From an uncultured Opitutales bacterium (GTDB lineage: Bacteria > Verrucomicrobiota > Verrucomicrobiia > Opitutales > Intestinicryptomonadaceae), in the NCBI GenBank assembly GCA_934613645.1, contig CAKTTC010000003.1, forward strand, positions 124,001 to 188,000: a stretch of 64,000 bases of DNA, given 5' to 3'. Positions 8,879-17,997 of the stretch are shown here, piece after piece (within the stretch, counting starts at the first letter, position 1; each line of letters begins with the position of its first letter). The notes under the pieces were generated by a model. That model made no database searches and was not told where the DNA came from. It saw only the letters and a list, made by a program, of their open reading frames with translations. The translations under genes and the position numbers were made by a program.

Positions 8879-11550
8879 CGTTTTTGAACCATGTTTGCGA
8901 TTGCCGTTTTCGAGAGGCGGAACGTGTTTTTGCAGGGCGGATACTGCGGGGGAGGGTCGGGCCGGAATTCGCCGCGCCTTATTTTTTCGACAATCTCGGC
9001 GGCTTTGTCGAGTGCCGAAGCGGTCTCGGCGGGCGTTATGTCCCACTCGTCGAAGCCAGTGGCCGACGTTTCAAGCGGAAGCACAAGCAGCGCGCATTTG
9101 CAGTTTTGTCCGACGGCGTTTTTCGCCGCCGCGCAGTAGAGCGGCATTTGCAGGTCTTTCCAGACGGGGTTGCCGTCGGCGTCGCATTTTTCGTAGTGGC
9201 TTTTGCGCGCCATTGAAGGCTCGAATTTTTTGTATGTTTTGTAGTCCACAACAAGAAATTCGCCCGTGTTTTTGTTGAAGTCTATTCTGTCTATCGAGCC
9301 TGTCGTGCGCGCGCCGTTTATTTGCATTTCAAAAAACCGCTCGGGCGTTTCGAAAAACCTCCAGCCCTCTGCGGCGTGCCGCGCCTGAACTTCGGCAAGG
9401 GCGCGGAATTTCTGCCGCATTGAGAGAATCTGAATGCGCACCTGCGCCGAAATTTCGCCGAAATTTTTCCGCATATACGCGTCGAGGGCGGTGTTCAGGT
9501 AGGCGTGGATTTCGTCGGGATTTTCGCTGTCGCGGTGTTCCGATTTCCCGAAACGCTCCATAACCCAGTGCAGCAGCGAGCCGTATTGAAGCTCGTCAAG
9601 TTCCGATTTTGCGGGCGTTATCTCGCGCGCGCCGAGAACGTATTGGACATAGTATGAAAACGGCGACGCCAGATACGTTCTGAATTTCGACGCCGACATA
9701 GTGAAGTCGGGGTTGCGCGCGTCGGTCGAAAGCGGGACGGGCGTGGGGGCGGAGGGTTCGATGTTGTCGGACTTCGGTTCGGCGAAGAGGAATTTCACGC
9801 GGGCGGGGAGGTTGCGCGCTTTCATCAAAATGCGCGAGGGCGTAAGCGGGGCGTCGTCGGCGTCTTTGCGCGGAAGCAGTATTTGTGCGGCTTCGCCGCG
9901 TGTTTCAATGAGCGTTTGCAGCATATACGCGTCGCGCGCGGCGCGGCGGTCGGGGTTGCGCAGCCCGAGCTTTGCGCGCAGCGAGTCGGTCAAAAACTGG
10001 CTTTCGGGCTCAGCCATTGGGACTGTGCCGTCGTTTATGTCGCAGAGCATTACAAGCGGTTTGTCGCTCCAGAAAATTTCCAGCCAGTTTTCAAGAATGA
10101 GCGTTTGCGCGTCGAATTCGGGCGATTTTGTTTTGCGCTCCACGGCGCGGGTGAGGAACGCGCATACTTCGCGCGGCAGAAAACTGGTTCTTTGCGCCGC
10201 GTCCGACAGCTCCTGCGCGGCTGCCTCCAGAGCCTGCATTCCCTCTTGGTGCGCGCCGTCCGCGCCCGCCGATTCTGTGTCTGCCGAAACAAGTTCGGCA
10301 ACTGCAGCCGCCGTTTTGTTTGCGTCGTTGCAGAACAGGGCTTCGAGAATTTGCTTTGCAAAGAGCAGGATTTCCGCCTGCGTTTCGTCGGCGAATTTAA
10401 GCGCGTCGGCGGCGGAAACGGGAATGTGTTCTTCGCGCAGGGTGTCGAGCATTTCGGCAATCGACGTTTGCGTTGCGGAAAATTTTCGAGCCGCCGCGCC
10501 GAGCAAAAGCGGGTTTCCCAACGCCGCCGAGAAGTTTTCGAAATCGGGGTTGCGCCCGTATTCCGCCGCGCATTTAAGCAGCTTAAGCAGCGCGGAGTCG
10601 GCGGGCGCTGAACAGTCGCGCGGAGCCGATTTTATTCCGCGCGCCGCAAGTTCGCGCGCGAAGATTTTTGCGTTCGCCGTCTGTTCGCACGAAACCGCCG
10701 CGTAGTCGGGCGGGGAGGGGTATTTTGCAACGGCGTTTGCCGCCGCGCGCGCCTCGTCTTCGACCGACGCGAAAATGTATGTGTTGTTTTCGGAAATATC
10801 GACGGGAACTGCGGCGTATTTTTCGGCGATTGGTCTGCCGAGCGCGTCGAAACACGCGTTGTCGGCGTTCGTGGGAACGATTGCGAAAATTTCCTCCGCC
10901 GACTTTTTTGCAAGCTCGAGCGCGATTTGCGGAATGTCGGGGTTCGCCGCCAATACCAGTTTTTTAAAGCGTCGCGCGGGAACGGACATTTTCAGGGCTT
11001 CGCGGATTGTCAACTTACCCGCGGCGCGCAGGCTTTGTAGGAAGGCGGCTTCGAGGTTCGCCAAGTCGATCCAGAGCGATATTTCGAATTGGTTGGGCGC
11101 GTCGGATTTCTCCACAACTTCGAGCACGTCGGCAAACGCCATTCCGTTTTCGGAGAGCATATTTTGTAGCTTTATGAATTCGTCGGCGGCGTCCATTGCG
11201 TTCTCGCGCGCGGGCGCGCCGTTTCTGAAAACGTCGGGGCAGGGGGTTTGCATTATGGCGTCGAGCCACGCGCCGAGCGTGTCGGCGGCGGTCGCAACGG
11301 GCAGCGATTTGGTCATTTCCGCCGCGAACACTTCGAAAGTGGAGATTTCAATTCCGCCGATTGCCGCCGCTTCACCCGCCCGCTCTGCGAGCTTTGCCGC
11401 GAGCGTTTTTGCCGCCGATTTCGTCGGCACAAGCACGAGCGTGGAGCCGAAAAACGTTTTTTCGGGGTTTTCGGAGAGGTTGTTTGAAATCCATTCCGCG
11501 ACGGTGTCGGGAACTGTCTTTTTGGGGGAAAGAAATACGCTCGTTACCAT
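8875..11550 (-). CDS. addB: PD-(D/E)XK nuclease family protein, AddB-like subunit
   Basis: An 891-residue partner of the downstream AddA-like helicase. The N terminus resembles a degenerate helicase domain with LVLVPTKSAAKTLA where a Walker motif would lie, but no intact GKT, as expected for the inactivated helicase half of AddB-type proteins. The middle contains the family motif VMLCDINDGTVP. The C-terminal nuclease is recognisable: MSASKFRTYLASPFSYYVQY, then TTGSIDRIDF, EFLVVDYKTYKK and LQMPLYCAAA, giving the D...D-x-K catalytic set. The four-cysteine iron-sulphur staple of Bacillus AddB is not evident; one Cys (YPPCKNTF) remains near the C terminus. It is the first gene of a two-gene unit, with a promoter-like sequence 20 bp upstream. 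Sequence similarity in this family is low, so AddB rather than another RecB-like nuclease is inferred from context. Confidence 0.78.
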   Translation of the reverse strand: MVTSVFLSPKKTVPDTVAEWISNNLSENPEKTFFGSTLVLVPTKSAAKTLAAKLAERAGEAAAIGGIEISTFEVFAAEMTKSLPVATAADTLGAWLDAIMQTPCPDVFRNGAPARENAMDAADEFIKLQNMLSENGMAFADVLEVVEKSDAPNQFEISLWIDLANLEAAFLQSLRAAGKLTIREALKMSVPARRFKKLVLAANPDIPQIALELAKKSAEEIFAIVPTNADNACFDALGRPIAEKYAAVPVDISENNTYIFASVEDEARAAANAVAKYPSPPDYAAVSCEQTANAKIFARELAARGIKSAPRDCSAPADSALLKLLKCAAEYGRNPDFENFSAALGNPLLLGAAARKFSATQTSIAEMLDTLREEHIPVSAADALKFADETQAEILLFAKQILEALFCNDANKTAAAVAELVSADTESAGADGAHQEGMQALEAAAQELSDAAQRTSFLPREVCAFLTRAVERKTKSPEFDAQTLILENWLEIFWSDKPLVMLCDINDGTVPMAEPESQFLTDSLRAKLGLRNPDRRAARDAYMLQTLIETRGEAAQILLPRKDADDAPLTPSRILMKARNLPARVKFLFAEPKSDNIEPSAPTPVPLSTDARNPDFTMSASKFRTYLASPFSYYVQYVLGAREITPAKSELDELQYGSLLHWVMERFGKSEHRDSENPDEIHAYLNTALDAYMRKNFGEISAQVRIQILSMRQKFRALAEVQARHAAEGWRFFETPERFFEMQINGARTTGSIDRIDFNKNTGEFLVVDYKTYKKFEPSMARKSHYEKCDADGNPVWKDLQMPLYCAAAKNAVGQNCKCALLVLPLETSATGFDEWDITPAETASALDKAAEIVEKIRRGEFRPDPPPQYPPCKNTFRLSKTAIANMVQKR

Positions 11551-11570
11551 ATGATATTGTATTGTTGCAC

Positions 11571-11599
11571 TCTATATTTTTTATGCCGAGTTTACGCAA
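11571..11599 (-). promoter_or_regulatory. Sigma70-type promoter for addB-addA
   Basis: On the minus strand, TTGCGT (11594-11599) and TATAGA (11571-11576) are separated by exactly 17 bp and lie about 20 bp upstream of the addB start codon. Confidence 0.5.
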
Positions 11600-11654
11600 C
11601 GATTTTTCGCAAAAAAATGTTTTAACGAATATTTTTTGTGTATAGACTCAAGTT

Positions 11655-12695
11655 ATGAAAATTTTTCAAAGTCTGATAGTGTGTTTTTGCGCGCTGCTTT
11701 TCGGCTGCGCGGGCGGCTCCGATAACGGCGGTGTGCGCGCGGCGGCCGCGCTGGGTGTTATGCTTCCCGAAAACGAGGCGGGGCGCGACGTTCTCGACGG
11801 AATGCGGTTGGCGGCGGAATCGCTGCCCGAATGCCGCGGGTTTTCGATTTTCGCCGAACCCGCGCCGAAGTCGGCGACCGACGCCCTGCGGACTGTCGGC
11901 AGGCTCAGCTCGATGGGCGTGCGCGTTTTCTGCGTCGGCTTCGATTCCGAAATTCTGGCGTTCCACAAGATTTACTCTTCAATGGGCGGGGCGTTCTTCA
12001 ACTTTTTTGCCGAATACCCGCCCGCAACGCTTTCGGGCGAAAACTCGACGCGCATATTCTTCAACGGCGCGCAGCTTGGCGATATGCTTTCTGCGAAGTT
12101 TGATTCTATGCCGCGCGCGAAGACCGCCGCGATTGTCTCGGAGGATTCCGACATCGGCAAGTCTTTGGGCGACTACCTCAACTTCTGCGTCTCGACCCAA
12201 ACGCGCAAAATTTTCCGCGACTTCTATTCCGCGGGCGAAACCAAGTTCGACATCTACGCGCGCGGCATTGTTCTGCAAAAGCCCGACGCCATTTTCTACG
12301 CGGGTTCGGGCGCGGAGTTCCCCGCTTTGCGCGACAGCCTGCGCGCTGCGGGATACTCGGGAATGCTCTTTCAAATGCGCGGTGTAAAGCCGCTTTCGCC
12401 CGTCAACAACGGCGACGCCCTCGCGCTTTGCGCGTTTTCGGAATTCGAAATTTCCCCGAATGCGGAGGCGAAAAAATTCGCGGCGGCTTTCGAGAAAAAA
12501 TACGGGCGCGCCCCGAGCGTGTTCGCCGCTTGGGGGTTCGAGAGCGCGCGGCTGCTTGCCTCCGCGCTTGCGGCGGCCGATTTCGACGCTACTAAAATGC
12601 GCGCGTTTTTCAAGTCGCGCAAATACGACGGCGTTTTGGGAACGCTGTATTTTGATTCCTCCGCCGACTGCTCTGCAAAGCTGATTTTACGCTGA
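11655..12695 (+). CDS. Lipoprotein with periplasmic-binding-protein type I fold (ABC branched-chain amino-acid / LivJ-like)
   Basis: A 346-residue predicted lipoprotein: signal MKIFQSLIVCFCALLFGC with the lipobox Cys at residue 18. The mature part has the alternating strand/helix pattern of type I periplasmic binding proteins: ALGVMLPENEAGRDVLDGMRLA at the N terminus (where LivJ-like proteins bind ligand), RVFCVGFDSEILAFH, KTAAIVSEDSDIGKSLGDYL (hinge region) and PDAIFYAGSGAEFPALRDSL. The last third (FAAAFEKKYGRAPSVFAAWGFESARLL) is a very typical LivJ-like segment. No permease or ATPase gene adjoins it, so it may be a sensor or an orphan binding protein, or may act like the LpoA N-terminal fold. 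The comEC start follows 4 bp after the stop, so the genes share a transcript. Confidence 0.72.
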   Translation: MKIFQSLIVCFCALLFGCAGGSDNGGVRAAAALGVMLPENEAGRDVLDGMRLAAESLPECRGFSIFAEPAPKSATDALRTVGRLSSMGVRVFCVGFDSEILAFHKIYSSMGGAFFNFFAEYPPATLSGENSTRIFFNGAQLGDMLSAKFDSMPRAKTAAIVSEDSDIGKSLGDYLNFCVSTQTRKIFRDFYSAGETKFDIYARGIVLQKPDAIFYAGSGAEFPALRDSLRAAGYSGMLFQMRGVKPLSPVNNGDALALCAFSEFEISPNAEAKKFAAAFEKKYGRAPSVFAAWGFESARLLASALAAADFDATKMRAFFKSRKYDGVLGTLYFDSSADCSAKLILR

Positions 12696-12699
12696 CACA

Positions 12700-14352
12700 A
12701 TGCCGCGCTTCTGGAAGTATCCCGTGTTTGCCTACTTCGCCGCGCTCGTTTTGGCGACTGCCACAGCGGGCGTTGCCGACCTGCGCGCGTTTTCGGGCGG
12801 GTTTGTTTTTGCCGCCGTTTTTTTCGCGGCGGCGGAGGTGTTTGCGGCGTCGTTTTCGTTTTTCGGGTTTGGCACAACTTGGGCGCGCAGGCTCAGGCGC
12901 GCGCTGCTTGCCGCATGCGTGTTTTGCGCGGGGATAGCGTATTTTTATTGGCGCGTTCCGCCCAATCCGCGCCCCGATTTTCCGCCGACTGAAGTCGCTT
13001 TTACGGGGCGCATACTCGAAGTTTCGGAGAGCGCACGCGGCAATCTTTACGGGGTTTTGACTGTCGAAAAATGCGCGTTCGGTTTTTTGGAGGGCGCGGA
13101 AAGCTGGTTTATGTTCGCCAACCCCAAACGCGGCGAGAAAACCGAAATGCCCAGCCTTAAGCGCGGCGATGTCGTGCGGGTGCGCGGGTCGGTGAAATCG
13201 GTGCTTGAAAGCGAGCCGAGCGCGTGGTCGGGCAGGCTTGGCGCGGACAATTCCTTCAACAAATATCTTTCGGGAAGGTTCGTATATTTCAAGACGTTCG
13301 CGTTCCCCGAGAACGTGGACGTTGTGGAGTTTTCGCGCGAAAAACGCTTGGGCGATTTTCTTGCCCGACACATAAAATTGGCGTTGGGTGCGAATCTCTT
13401 CTCCCCGTATCCCGCGTCGGCAGGCACGCTGGAGTCGATGTTTCTGGGCGACAAATCGAGCCTTACAAGCTCCCAGAAAGACAATTTCAGAAAGACGGGC
13501 ACAATGCACATTTTTGCGGTGAGCGGGTTGCATATGTCGATTGTAGCTCTTGCGCTCTACGGCATTTGCGCCGTGTTGTGCGTCCCGTTCAAGTGGCGCG
13601 CGGCGATTGCGCTGCCCGTCCTGTTTTTGTATGTTGCCGCGTGCCAGTTCCCGCCGTCCGCCGTGCGCGCGTTCATTATGGTGGCCGCGTTCTGGATTGC
13701 AGCCACGTTTTCGCGCGGCTCGGGCGGGACAAACTCGCTTATGTGGTCGGCGGTGGTTTCGCTGATTGTGTCGCCTACTTCGCTTTTTTCGGCGGGCTTT
13801 CAGCTGTCGTATTCGGTTGTGGCGGCGTTGTTTTTGTATTCGTTCCCCGTGTTTTCGGAGTTGGAAAGCCGCTTTTCGGCGTCGATTGCGGGCGGAAGAT
13901 TTTTCGGCCTGCGGACAAAGCTCTTCGACGCCGTTGTGGGCGGGCTTTGCATGGCGATAGGCTCGGCGTGTGTTGCAATGCCGATTTCCGCGTATTGGTT
14001 CGGGACGTTTTCGCTTTCGGGCGTGCTGCTTTCGCCGCTGTTTGTCGCGCTTGCAACGGCCGCTGTTTTTCTCGCGGTTTTGGCGGTTTTGCTGCCGTGG
14101 GTTGCGGGCGGATTTTTTGCGTTTGTAGCTTCGTTGTTCGCCCGCCTCACCGACTACGCCGCGGGAATTTTCGCCGACAAATTCGCGCTTATGATTGACG
14201 CCAAAATTGGTAGCGGCGTTTTGTGCGCATGTTTTGTATGCCTTGTTTTGGCGGGGTTTGCGGCGTGTTCAAGGCTCAGTATTTGGTTGCGCTTTTGCGC
14301 GGTTCCGTCAATCGTTTTGACTGTAATGGTGATGATATGGATTTTTGCATAA
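12700..14352 (+). CDS. comEC: ComEC/Rec2-family DNA-uptake channel, without the C-terminal beta-lactamase domain
   Basis: Inner-membrane protein that passes single-stranded DNA to the cytoplasm during natural transformation. The 550 residues contain several N-terminal membrane segments, the soluble DUF4131/OB region (about residues 95-210) and the diagnostic competence-domain motif around residues 248-290 (MFLGDKSSLTSSQKDNFRKTG, with FAVSGLHMS shortly after), followed by about eight further hydrophobic segments up to the end. Full-length ComEC proteins of about 750 residues carry a C-terminal metallo-beta-lactamase-like domain; here the protein stops after the last membrane helix, and no HxHxDH-type motif is seen. 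It overlaps the next gene, tilS, by 16 bp. With the pilus ATPase and platform genes at the start of the window, it makes competence possible, but no comEA, comF or dprA is present here. Confidence 0.85.
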   Translation: MPRFWKYPVFAYFAALVLATATAGVADLRAFSGGFVFAAVFFAAAEVFAASFSFFGFGTTWARRLRRALLAACVFCAGIAYFYWRVPPNPRPDFPPTEVAFTGRILEVSESARGNLYGVLTVEKCAFGFLEGAESWFMFANPKRGEKTEMPSLKRGDVVRVRGSVKSVLESEPSAWSGRLGADNSFNKYLSGRFVYFKTFAFPENVDVVEFSREKRLGDFLARHIKLALGANLFSPYPASAGTLESMFLGDKSSLTSSQKDNFRKTGTMHIFAVSGLHMSIVALALYGICAVLCVPFKWRAAIALPVLFLYVAACQFPPSAVRAFIMVAAFWIAATFSRGSGGTNSLMWSAVVSLIVSPTSLFSAGFQLSYSVVAALFLYSFPVFSELESRFSASIAGGRFFGLRTKLFDAVVGGLCMAIGSACVAMPISAYWFGTFSLSGVLLSPLFVALATAAVFLAVLAVLLPWVAGGFFAFVASLFARLTDYAAGIFADKFALMIDAKIGSGVLCACFVCLVLAGFAACSRLSIWLRFCAVPSIVLTVMVMIWIFA

Positions 14353-15761
14353 ACGACAGAAAATTTTGCGCCGATTTCGAAAAGTCGGCGATGGACGAAA
14401 TTGCCGCGGCGTTGCGCGGCGGCGCGCGCGTGGGCGTTGCGTGTTCGGGCGGGGCTGATTCGGTTTTCGCGCTGCTTGCAATGCTCGACATTTTCGGCGG
14501 GTTCGGCGGCTCGTTCGCAGTTCTCCACTTCAATCACAAAGCGCGCGAAACTGCCGAGCGCGACGAGCGTTTTGTGCGCGAATTGTGCGAACGTTTGGGC
14601 GTGAAATTCGTTTCGGGGGCGGCGCAGACGTTTTGCGGCACGCGCACGGAAGCGGAGTTCCGCGAAATGCGCCTCGACTTTTTCAAGACCGCATGCGCCG
14701 CCGAAAATATCGCCGTTCTCGTTCAGGGACACCACTTGGGCGACGCCGCGGAGACTGTAATAATGCGCCTTTGCAGGGGGGCGGGAACTGCGGGGCTTTC
14801 CGCGCCCGCGCCCGTTTCGCGCCTCGGCGGAATGGTTTTTGCAAGGCCGCTTTTGACGATTGCGAAGGCGGAAATAAAGTCGATGCTCTCCTCTGCGGGC
14901 GTCGGTTGGTGCGAGGACGAAACGAACGCCCAAAACGTGCACCTGCGCAACGAAATCCGCAACGGCGTTTTGCCCCTGCTTGAGCGTCTGCCGAATTTCT
15001 ACCGCGGCGTGGCGCGCTCGCAGCGGCTCTTGCGCGAAGACGCCTCCGCGCTCGACGAACTTTTCGCCGAATTTTTCAACCCCGCTTCCGCCGCTTCGGA
15101 CGAAATTCCGCTTCCCCCGCGCCTGCTTGAAACGCGCGCGTTTTTGCGGCGGGCGGTGCTGGCGGTTTTGTCGGCGCACGGGCTTTCCGAAAAAATCAGG
15201 GCTTCGGCGGTTGACGCTTTTTTGGACGACATTTCCGCCGCGGCGGTGTCCAAGAACAAACGCGCCAAAACTTCTGCGGGCGAAATGACGCTCGAGTTTT
15301 CTTCCGCCGACGGAATTTTGCGCGTCTTCCGCAGCGCGGGCACGGGCGAATTTTGCATTGAATCGGGCTTGGGCAAAGTGGCTTTGCCCGACGGACGTTC
15401 GCTTTCGATTAAAAAAATCACGCTCGGTTCTGAAAAGCGCGCCGCCATTTTGGCGGGGCAGAACGACGACTCCGTTCGCGCCTATCTTGACATCTCGTGT
15501 TTCGGCGACATCAAAAAGGACGCGCTTACAATCCGCTCGCGCCGCAACGGCGACGCCTACGCGCCAATCGGCAGAAAAACTCCGAAGAAAATCAAGGAGC
15601 TTTTGAATGCAAAAAAAGTGCCGATTTCGAAACGAAGCTCCGTATTTGTTGTCTGTAATAAAAAGGGCGAAATTCTGTGGGTTCCCCCCGCCGCCTGCGC
15701 CGACAAATACAGGCTGACGAATTCGTCGGTTGCATTAGAATTGACGTTGCTTGAACAATAG
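14337..15761 (+). CDS. tilS: tRNA(Ile)-lysidine synthetase
   Basis: Modifies C34 of the tRNA-Ile that reads AUA, using lysine and ATP; essential for correct AUA decoding. The PP-loop ATP-binding motif SGGADS is at residues 37-42, followed by LHFNHKAR (the usual HxNH motif region), VQGHHLGDAAETVIMRLCRGAG, RPLL and the DETN signature (WCEDETNA). The C-terminal TilS domain contains the conserved substrate-recognition part TIRSRRNGDAYAPIG followed by KKIKELLNAKKVP. The 474-residue length is typical. The start at 14337 overlaps comEC by 16 bp; an internal ATG at residue 19 is an alternative. The product ends 17 bp before ftsH, the same tilS-ftsH order found in many bacteria. Confidence 0.93.
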   Translation: MDFCINDRKFCADFEKSAMDEIAAALRGGARVGVACSGGADSVFALLAMLDIFGGFGGSFAVLHFNHKARETAERDERFVRELCERLGVKFVSGAAQTFCGTRTEAEFREMRLDFFKTACAAENIAVLVQGHHLGDAAETVIMRLCRGAGTAGLSAPAPVSRLGGMVFARPLLTIAKAEIKSMLSSAGVGWCEDETNAQNVHLRNEIRNGVLPLLERLPNFYRGVARSQRLLREDASALDELFAEFFNPASAASDEIPLPPRLLETRAFLRRAVLAVLSAHGLSEKIRASAVDAFLDDISAAAVSKNKRAKTSAGEMTLEFSSADGILRVFRSAGTGEFCIESGLGKVALPDGRSLSIKKITLGSEKRAAILAGQNDDSVRAYLDISCFGDIKKDALTIRSRRNGDAYAPIGRKTPKKIKELLNAKKVPISKRSSVFVVCNKKGEILWVPPAACADKYRLTNSSVALELTLLEQ

Positions 15762-15778
15762 TTTTTAAATCGAAGCGA

Positions 15779-17794
15779 ATGAACAAAAAAGAGGACAAAG
15801 TGTTTTTTGCAAAACCCTACTTTGTGTGGCTGTGCATTGCCGCAATAGTGGCGGCTTTGGTGTGGCTGCCCGACAACGCGGGCGCAAAGGTTGCTAATTT
15901 CGACATCAAAAAACTCGCCGAGGCGGTCAAAAACGACTCCGTCGTTGAGCTTGTTATGCGCGCCGACCCCAACGCGGGCAAGGACTGGTATGCCGTTTCG
16001 GGCAAGATAAAAAACCCCGTCTACGGAATGGACAGTGCCGCGAAGAACGTTCCGCGCACGCTCCCGTTCAGATTCGAAGGCAGAATCACCGACGAGCTTT
16101 ACAAAAAAATCTCCGATCCCTCCGCTCCGTGGGAGATTAAGGAAGAGCCCGCAAGCACGTTTTGGGGCAACATGCTAATCAGCGTTCTGCCCATTCTGCT
16201 TGTAATGGGCGTGTTGTATATTTTCTTTGCGCGGCAGATTAGAGGCGGCACAAAGGGCGCGTTCGATTTCGGCAAAAGCCGCGCGCGCCTGATTTCGCCC
16301 GACGAAAACAGCACCACTTTCGCCGACGTTGCGGGTTGCGACGAATCAAAAGAGGAGGTCGCCGAGATTGTCGAATTTTTGAAGAACCCCAAGCGTTTCA
16401 ACGACATCGGCGCGAAGATTCCCAAGGGCGTGCTTATGGTGGGCCCTCCCGGAACGGGTAAAACACTGCTTGCGCGCGCAGTGGCGGGCGAGGCCGACGT
16501 GCCGTTCTTTTCGATAAGCGGCTCGGATTTCGTTGAAATGTTTGTCGGCGTGGGCGCGGCGCGCGTGCGCGACATGTTCGACCAAGCCAAGAAAAACGCC
16601 CCGTGCCTTGTTTTCATCGACGAAATCGACGCCGTGGGGCGCAAGCGCGGTGTCGGCAACGGAAACGGCAACGACGAGCGCGAGCAGACGCTCAATTCGC
16701 TGCTTGTGGAAATGGACGGCTTCGACGTTCACAGCGGGATAATCGTCATAGCCGCCACGAACCGCCCCGACGTTTTGGACAGGGCTTTACTGCGCCCCGG
16801 CCGCTTCGACAGGCAGGTTGTAATCGACCTCCCCGACGTCAAGGGCAGGGAGGAGATTTTGAAAATCCACGCAAAGAAAGTGAAGCTTGCCGAGGGCGTC
16901 GATTTGGCGCGCGTTGCAAAGCTCACCCCCGGAAGTTCGGGCGCGGATTTGGAAAACCTGATTAACGAGGCCGCCATTCTGGCTGCGCGCCGCCGCGAAA
17001 AGCTCGTTACAAACGACGACATCGACGAAGCGCGCGACAAAGTTTTCTTCGGCAAGGAACGCAGAAAAATTATGGACGACGACCAAAAACGGCTCACAGC
17101 CTATCACGAGGCGGGGCACGCCCTTGTTCAGGCGGTCATAGCCGACGGCAAAGACAAAATCCACAAGGTAACGATAATTCCGCGCGGGCAGAGTCTGGGC
17201 TCTACAATGTTCTTCCCCGTCAAGGACGAATACACGTCGTCGAGGAATTCGCTGCAAAACTACATTTGCATGTGTCTCGGAGGGCGCGCCGCCGAGGAGG
17301 TTGTTTTCGGCGACATCACAAACGGCGCGGCGTGCGACATCAAGCAGGCAACCAAGACAGCCCGCCAAATGGTTTGCGACTGGGGCATGAGCCGCTTGGG
17401 CGCGGTTTCGCTTTCCGACGACAACCGCGATGCCGACTACGTTTTCGCCAAGCCCATAAGCGAGAAAACCGCCGAAAGCGTTGACGCCGAAGTTTCGGAA
17501 ATAATCGACGACCAGCTCAAGCGCGCCGTCGCAATTCTTACCGAACGTCGGGCGAATCTCGACCTGATTGCCTCCGAACTGCTTTTGCGCGAAACAATCG
17601 ACGGCGACGACGTATACGCCGTTGTCCGCGGCGAGTTTGTCCCGACCAATCCGCAGGAGTGGCTCGACAAAAAGCGGCGCGAGGAGGCAGCCTTGCAGGA
17701 GCGCAAAGCCGAAGAGGAAAAGGCGGAAAATCCCGCCGACGCCGATGCGGGGCAAAAACAAAATCCCGCTTCGCCCGAGCTTGCCAACGCGTAG
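15779..17794 (+). CDS. ftsH: ATP-dependent zinc metalloprotease FtsH
   Basis: Membrane-anchored AAA+ protease that degrades membrane and short-lived cytoplasmic proteins. The 671-residue chain has an N-terminal membrane helix (about residues 10-27), a periplasmic FtsH domain, a second membrane helix (about 132-152), an AAA module with Walker A GPPGTGKT (about residue 222), Walker B LVFIDEIDAVGRKRG, the second region of homology ATNRPDVLDRALLRPGRFDR, and the zinc protease motif HEAGH (about residue 443) with the third ligand in the D-IKQATKTAR region. The last 40 residues are Lys/Glu/Ala-rich and probably disordered. It follows tilS closely and ends at a strong terminator at 17841. All catalytic residues I can check are present. 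Confidence 0.97.
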   Translation: MNKKEDKVFFAKPYFVWLCIAAIVAALVWLPDNAGAKVANFDIKKLAEAVKNDSVVELVMRADPNAGKDWYAVSGKIKNPVYGMDSAAKNVPRTLPFRFEGRITDELYKKISDPSAPWEIKEEPASTFWGNMLISVLPILLVMGVLYIFFARQIRGGTKGAFDFGKSRARLISPDENSTTFADVAGCDESKEEVAEIVEFLKNPKRFNDIGAKIPKGVLMVGPPGTGKTLLARAVAGEADVPFFSISGSDFVEMFVGVGAARVRDMFDQAKKNAPCLVFIDEIDAVGRKRGVGNGNGNDEREQTLNSLLVEMDGFDVHSGIIVIAATNRPDVLDRALLRPGRFDRQVVIDLPDVKGREEILKIHAKKVKLAEGVDLARVAKLTPGSSGADLENLINEAAILAARRREKLVTNDDIDEARDKVFFGKERRKIMDDDQKRLTAYHEAGHALVQAVIADGKDKIHKVTIIPRGQSLGSTMFFPVKDEYTSSRNSLQNYICMCLGGRAAEEVVFGDITNGAACDIKQATKTARQMVCDWGMSRLGAVSLSDDNRDADYVFAKPISEKTAESVDAEVSEIIDDQLKRAVAILTERRANLDLIASELLLRETIDGDDVYAVVRGEFVPTNPQEWLDKKRREEAALQERKAEEEKAENPADADAGQKQNPASPELANA

Positions 17795-17840
17795 TTCGGC
17801 GCATTTTGCGGAAGCACTTGCCGCCTTTGCGCGGCGCGGA

Positions 17841-17864
17841 AGCCCGATTTTTCGGGCTTTTTTT
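17841..17864 (+). terminator. Rho-independent terminator after ftsH
   Basis: Stem AGCCCG (17841-17846) with CGGGCT (17853-17858), T-rich loop, followed by a T run to 17864. It lies 46 bp after the ftsH stop. Confidence 0.8.
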
Positions 17865-17950
17865 GTGCCCGTTTGAGCCGCTTTCAATGTGGCTGTAGTT
17901 TGGGCTGCTTGGCGGCGGTTGTTTGTGCGGCGTGGGGCGGGGCGCAAAAA

Positions 17951-17985
17951 AGGGCGTCCCATTGGAACGCCCTTTTGTTTTTATT
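17951..17985. terminator. Bidirectional terminator between convergent ftsH and gyrA
   Basis: GGGCGT (17952-17957) pairs with ACGCCC (17967-17972); the loop can add CC/GG. An A run lies on the left and TTTTGTTTTT on the right, so it can serve gyrA on the minus strand and backup ftsH on the plus strand. Confidence 0.7.
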
Positions 17986-17997
17986 TGTAAGCCGATG

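Noticed and set aside
13224..14198. 324-codon plus-strand frame within comEC
   Set aside because: It overlaps the ComEC core in another frame, and the comEC frame has the diagnostic motif and membrane helices.
17150..17260. Reading gyrA/gyrB-adjacent hairpins as an origin of replication
   Set aside because: Although gyrB-gyrA can be near oriC, there is no dnaA, dnaN or recF and no cluster of DnaA boxes in the window.
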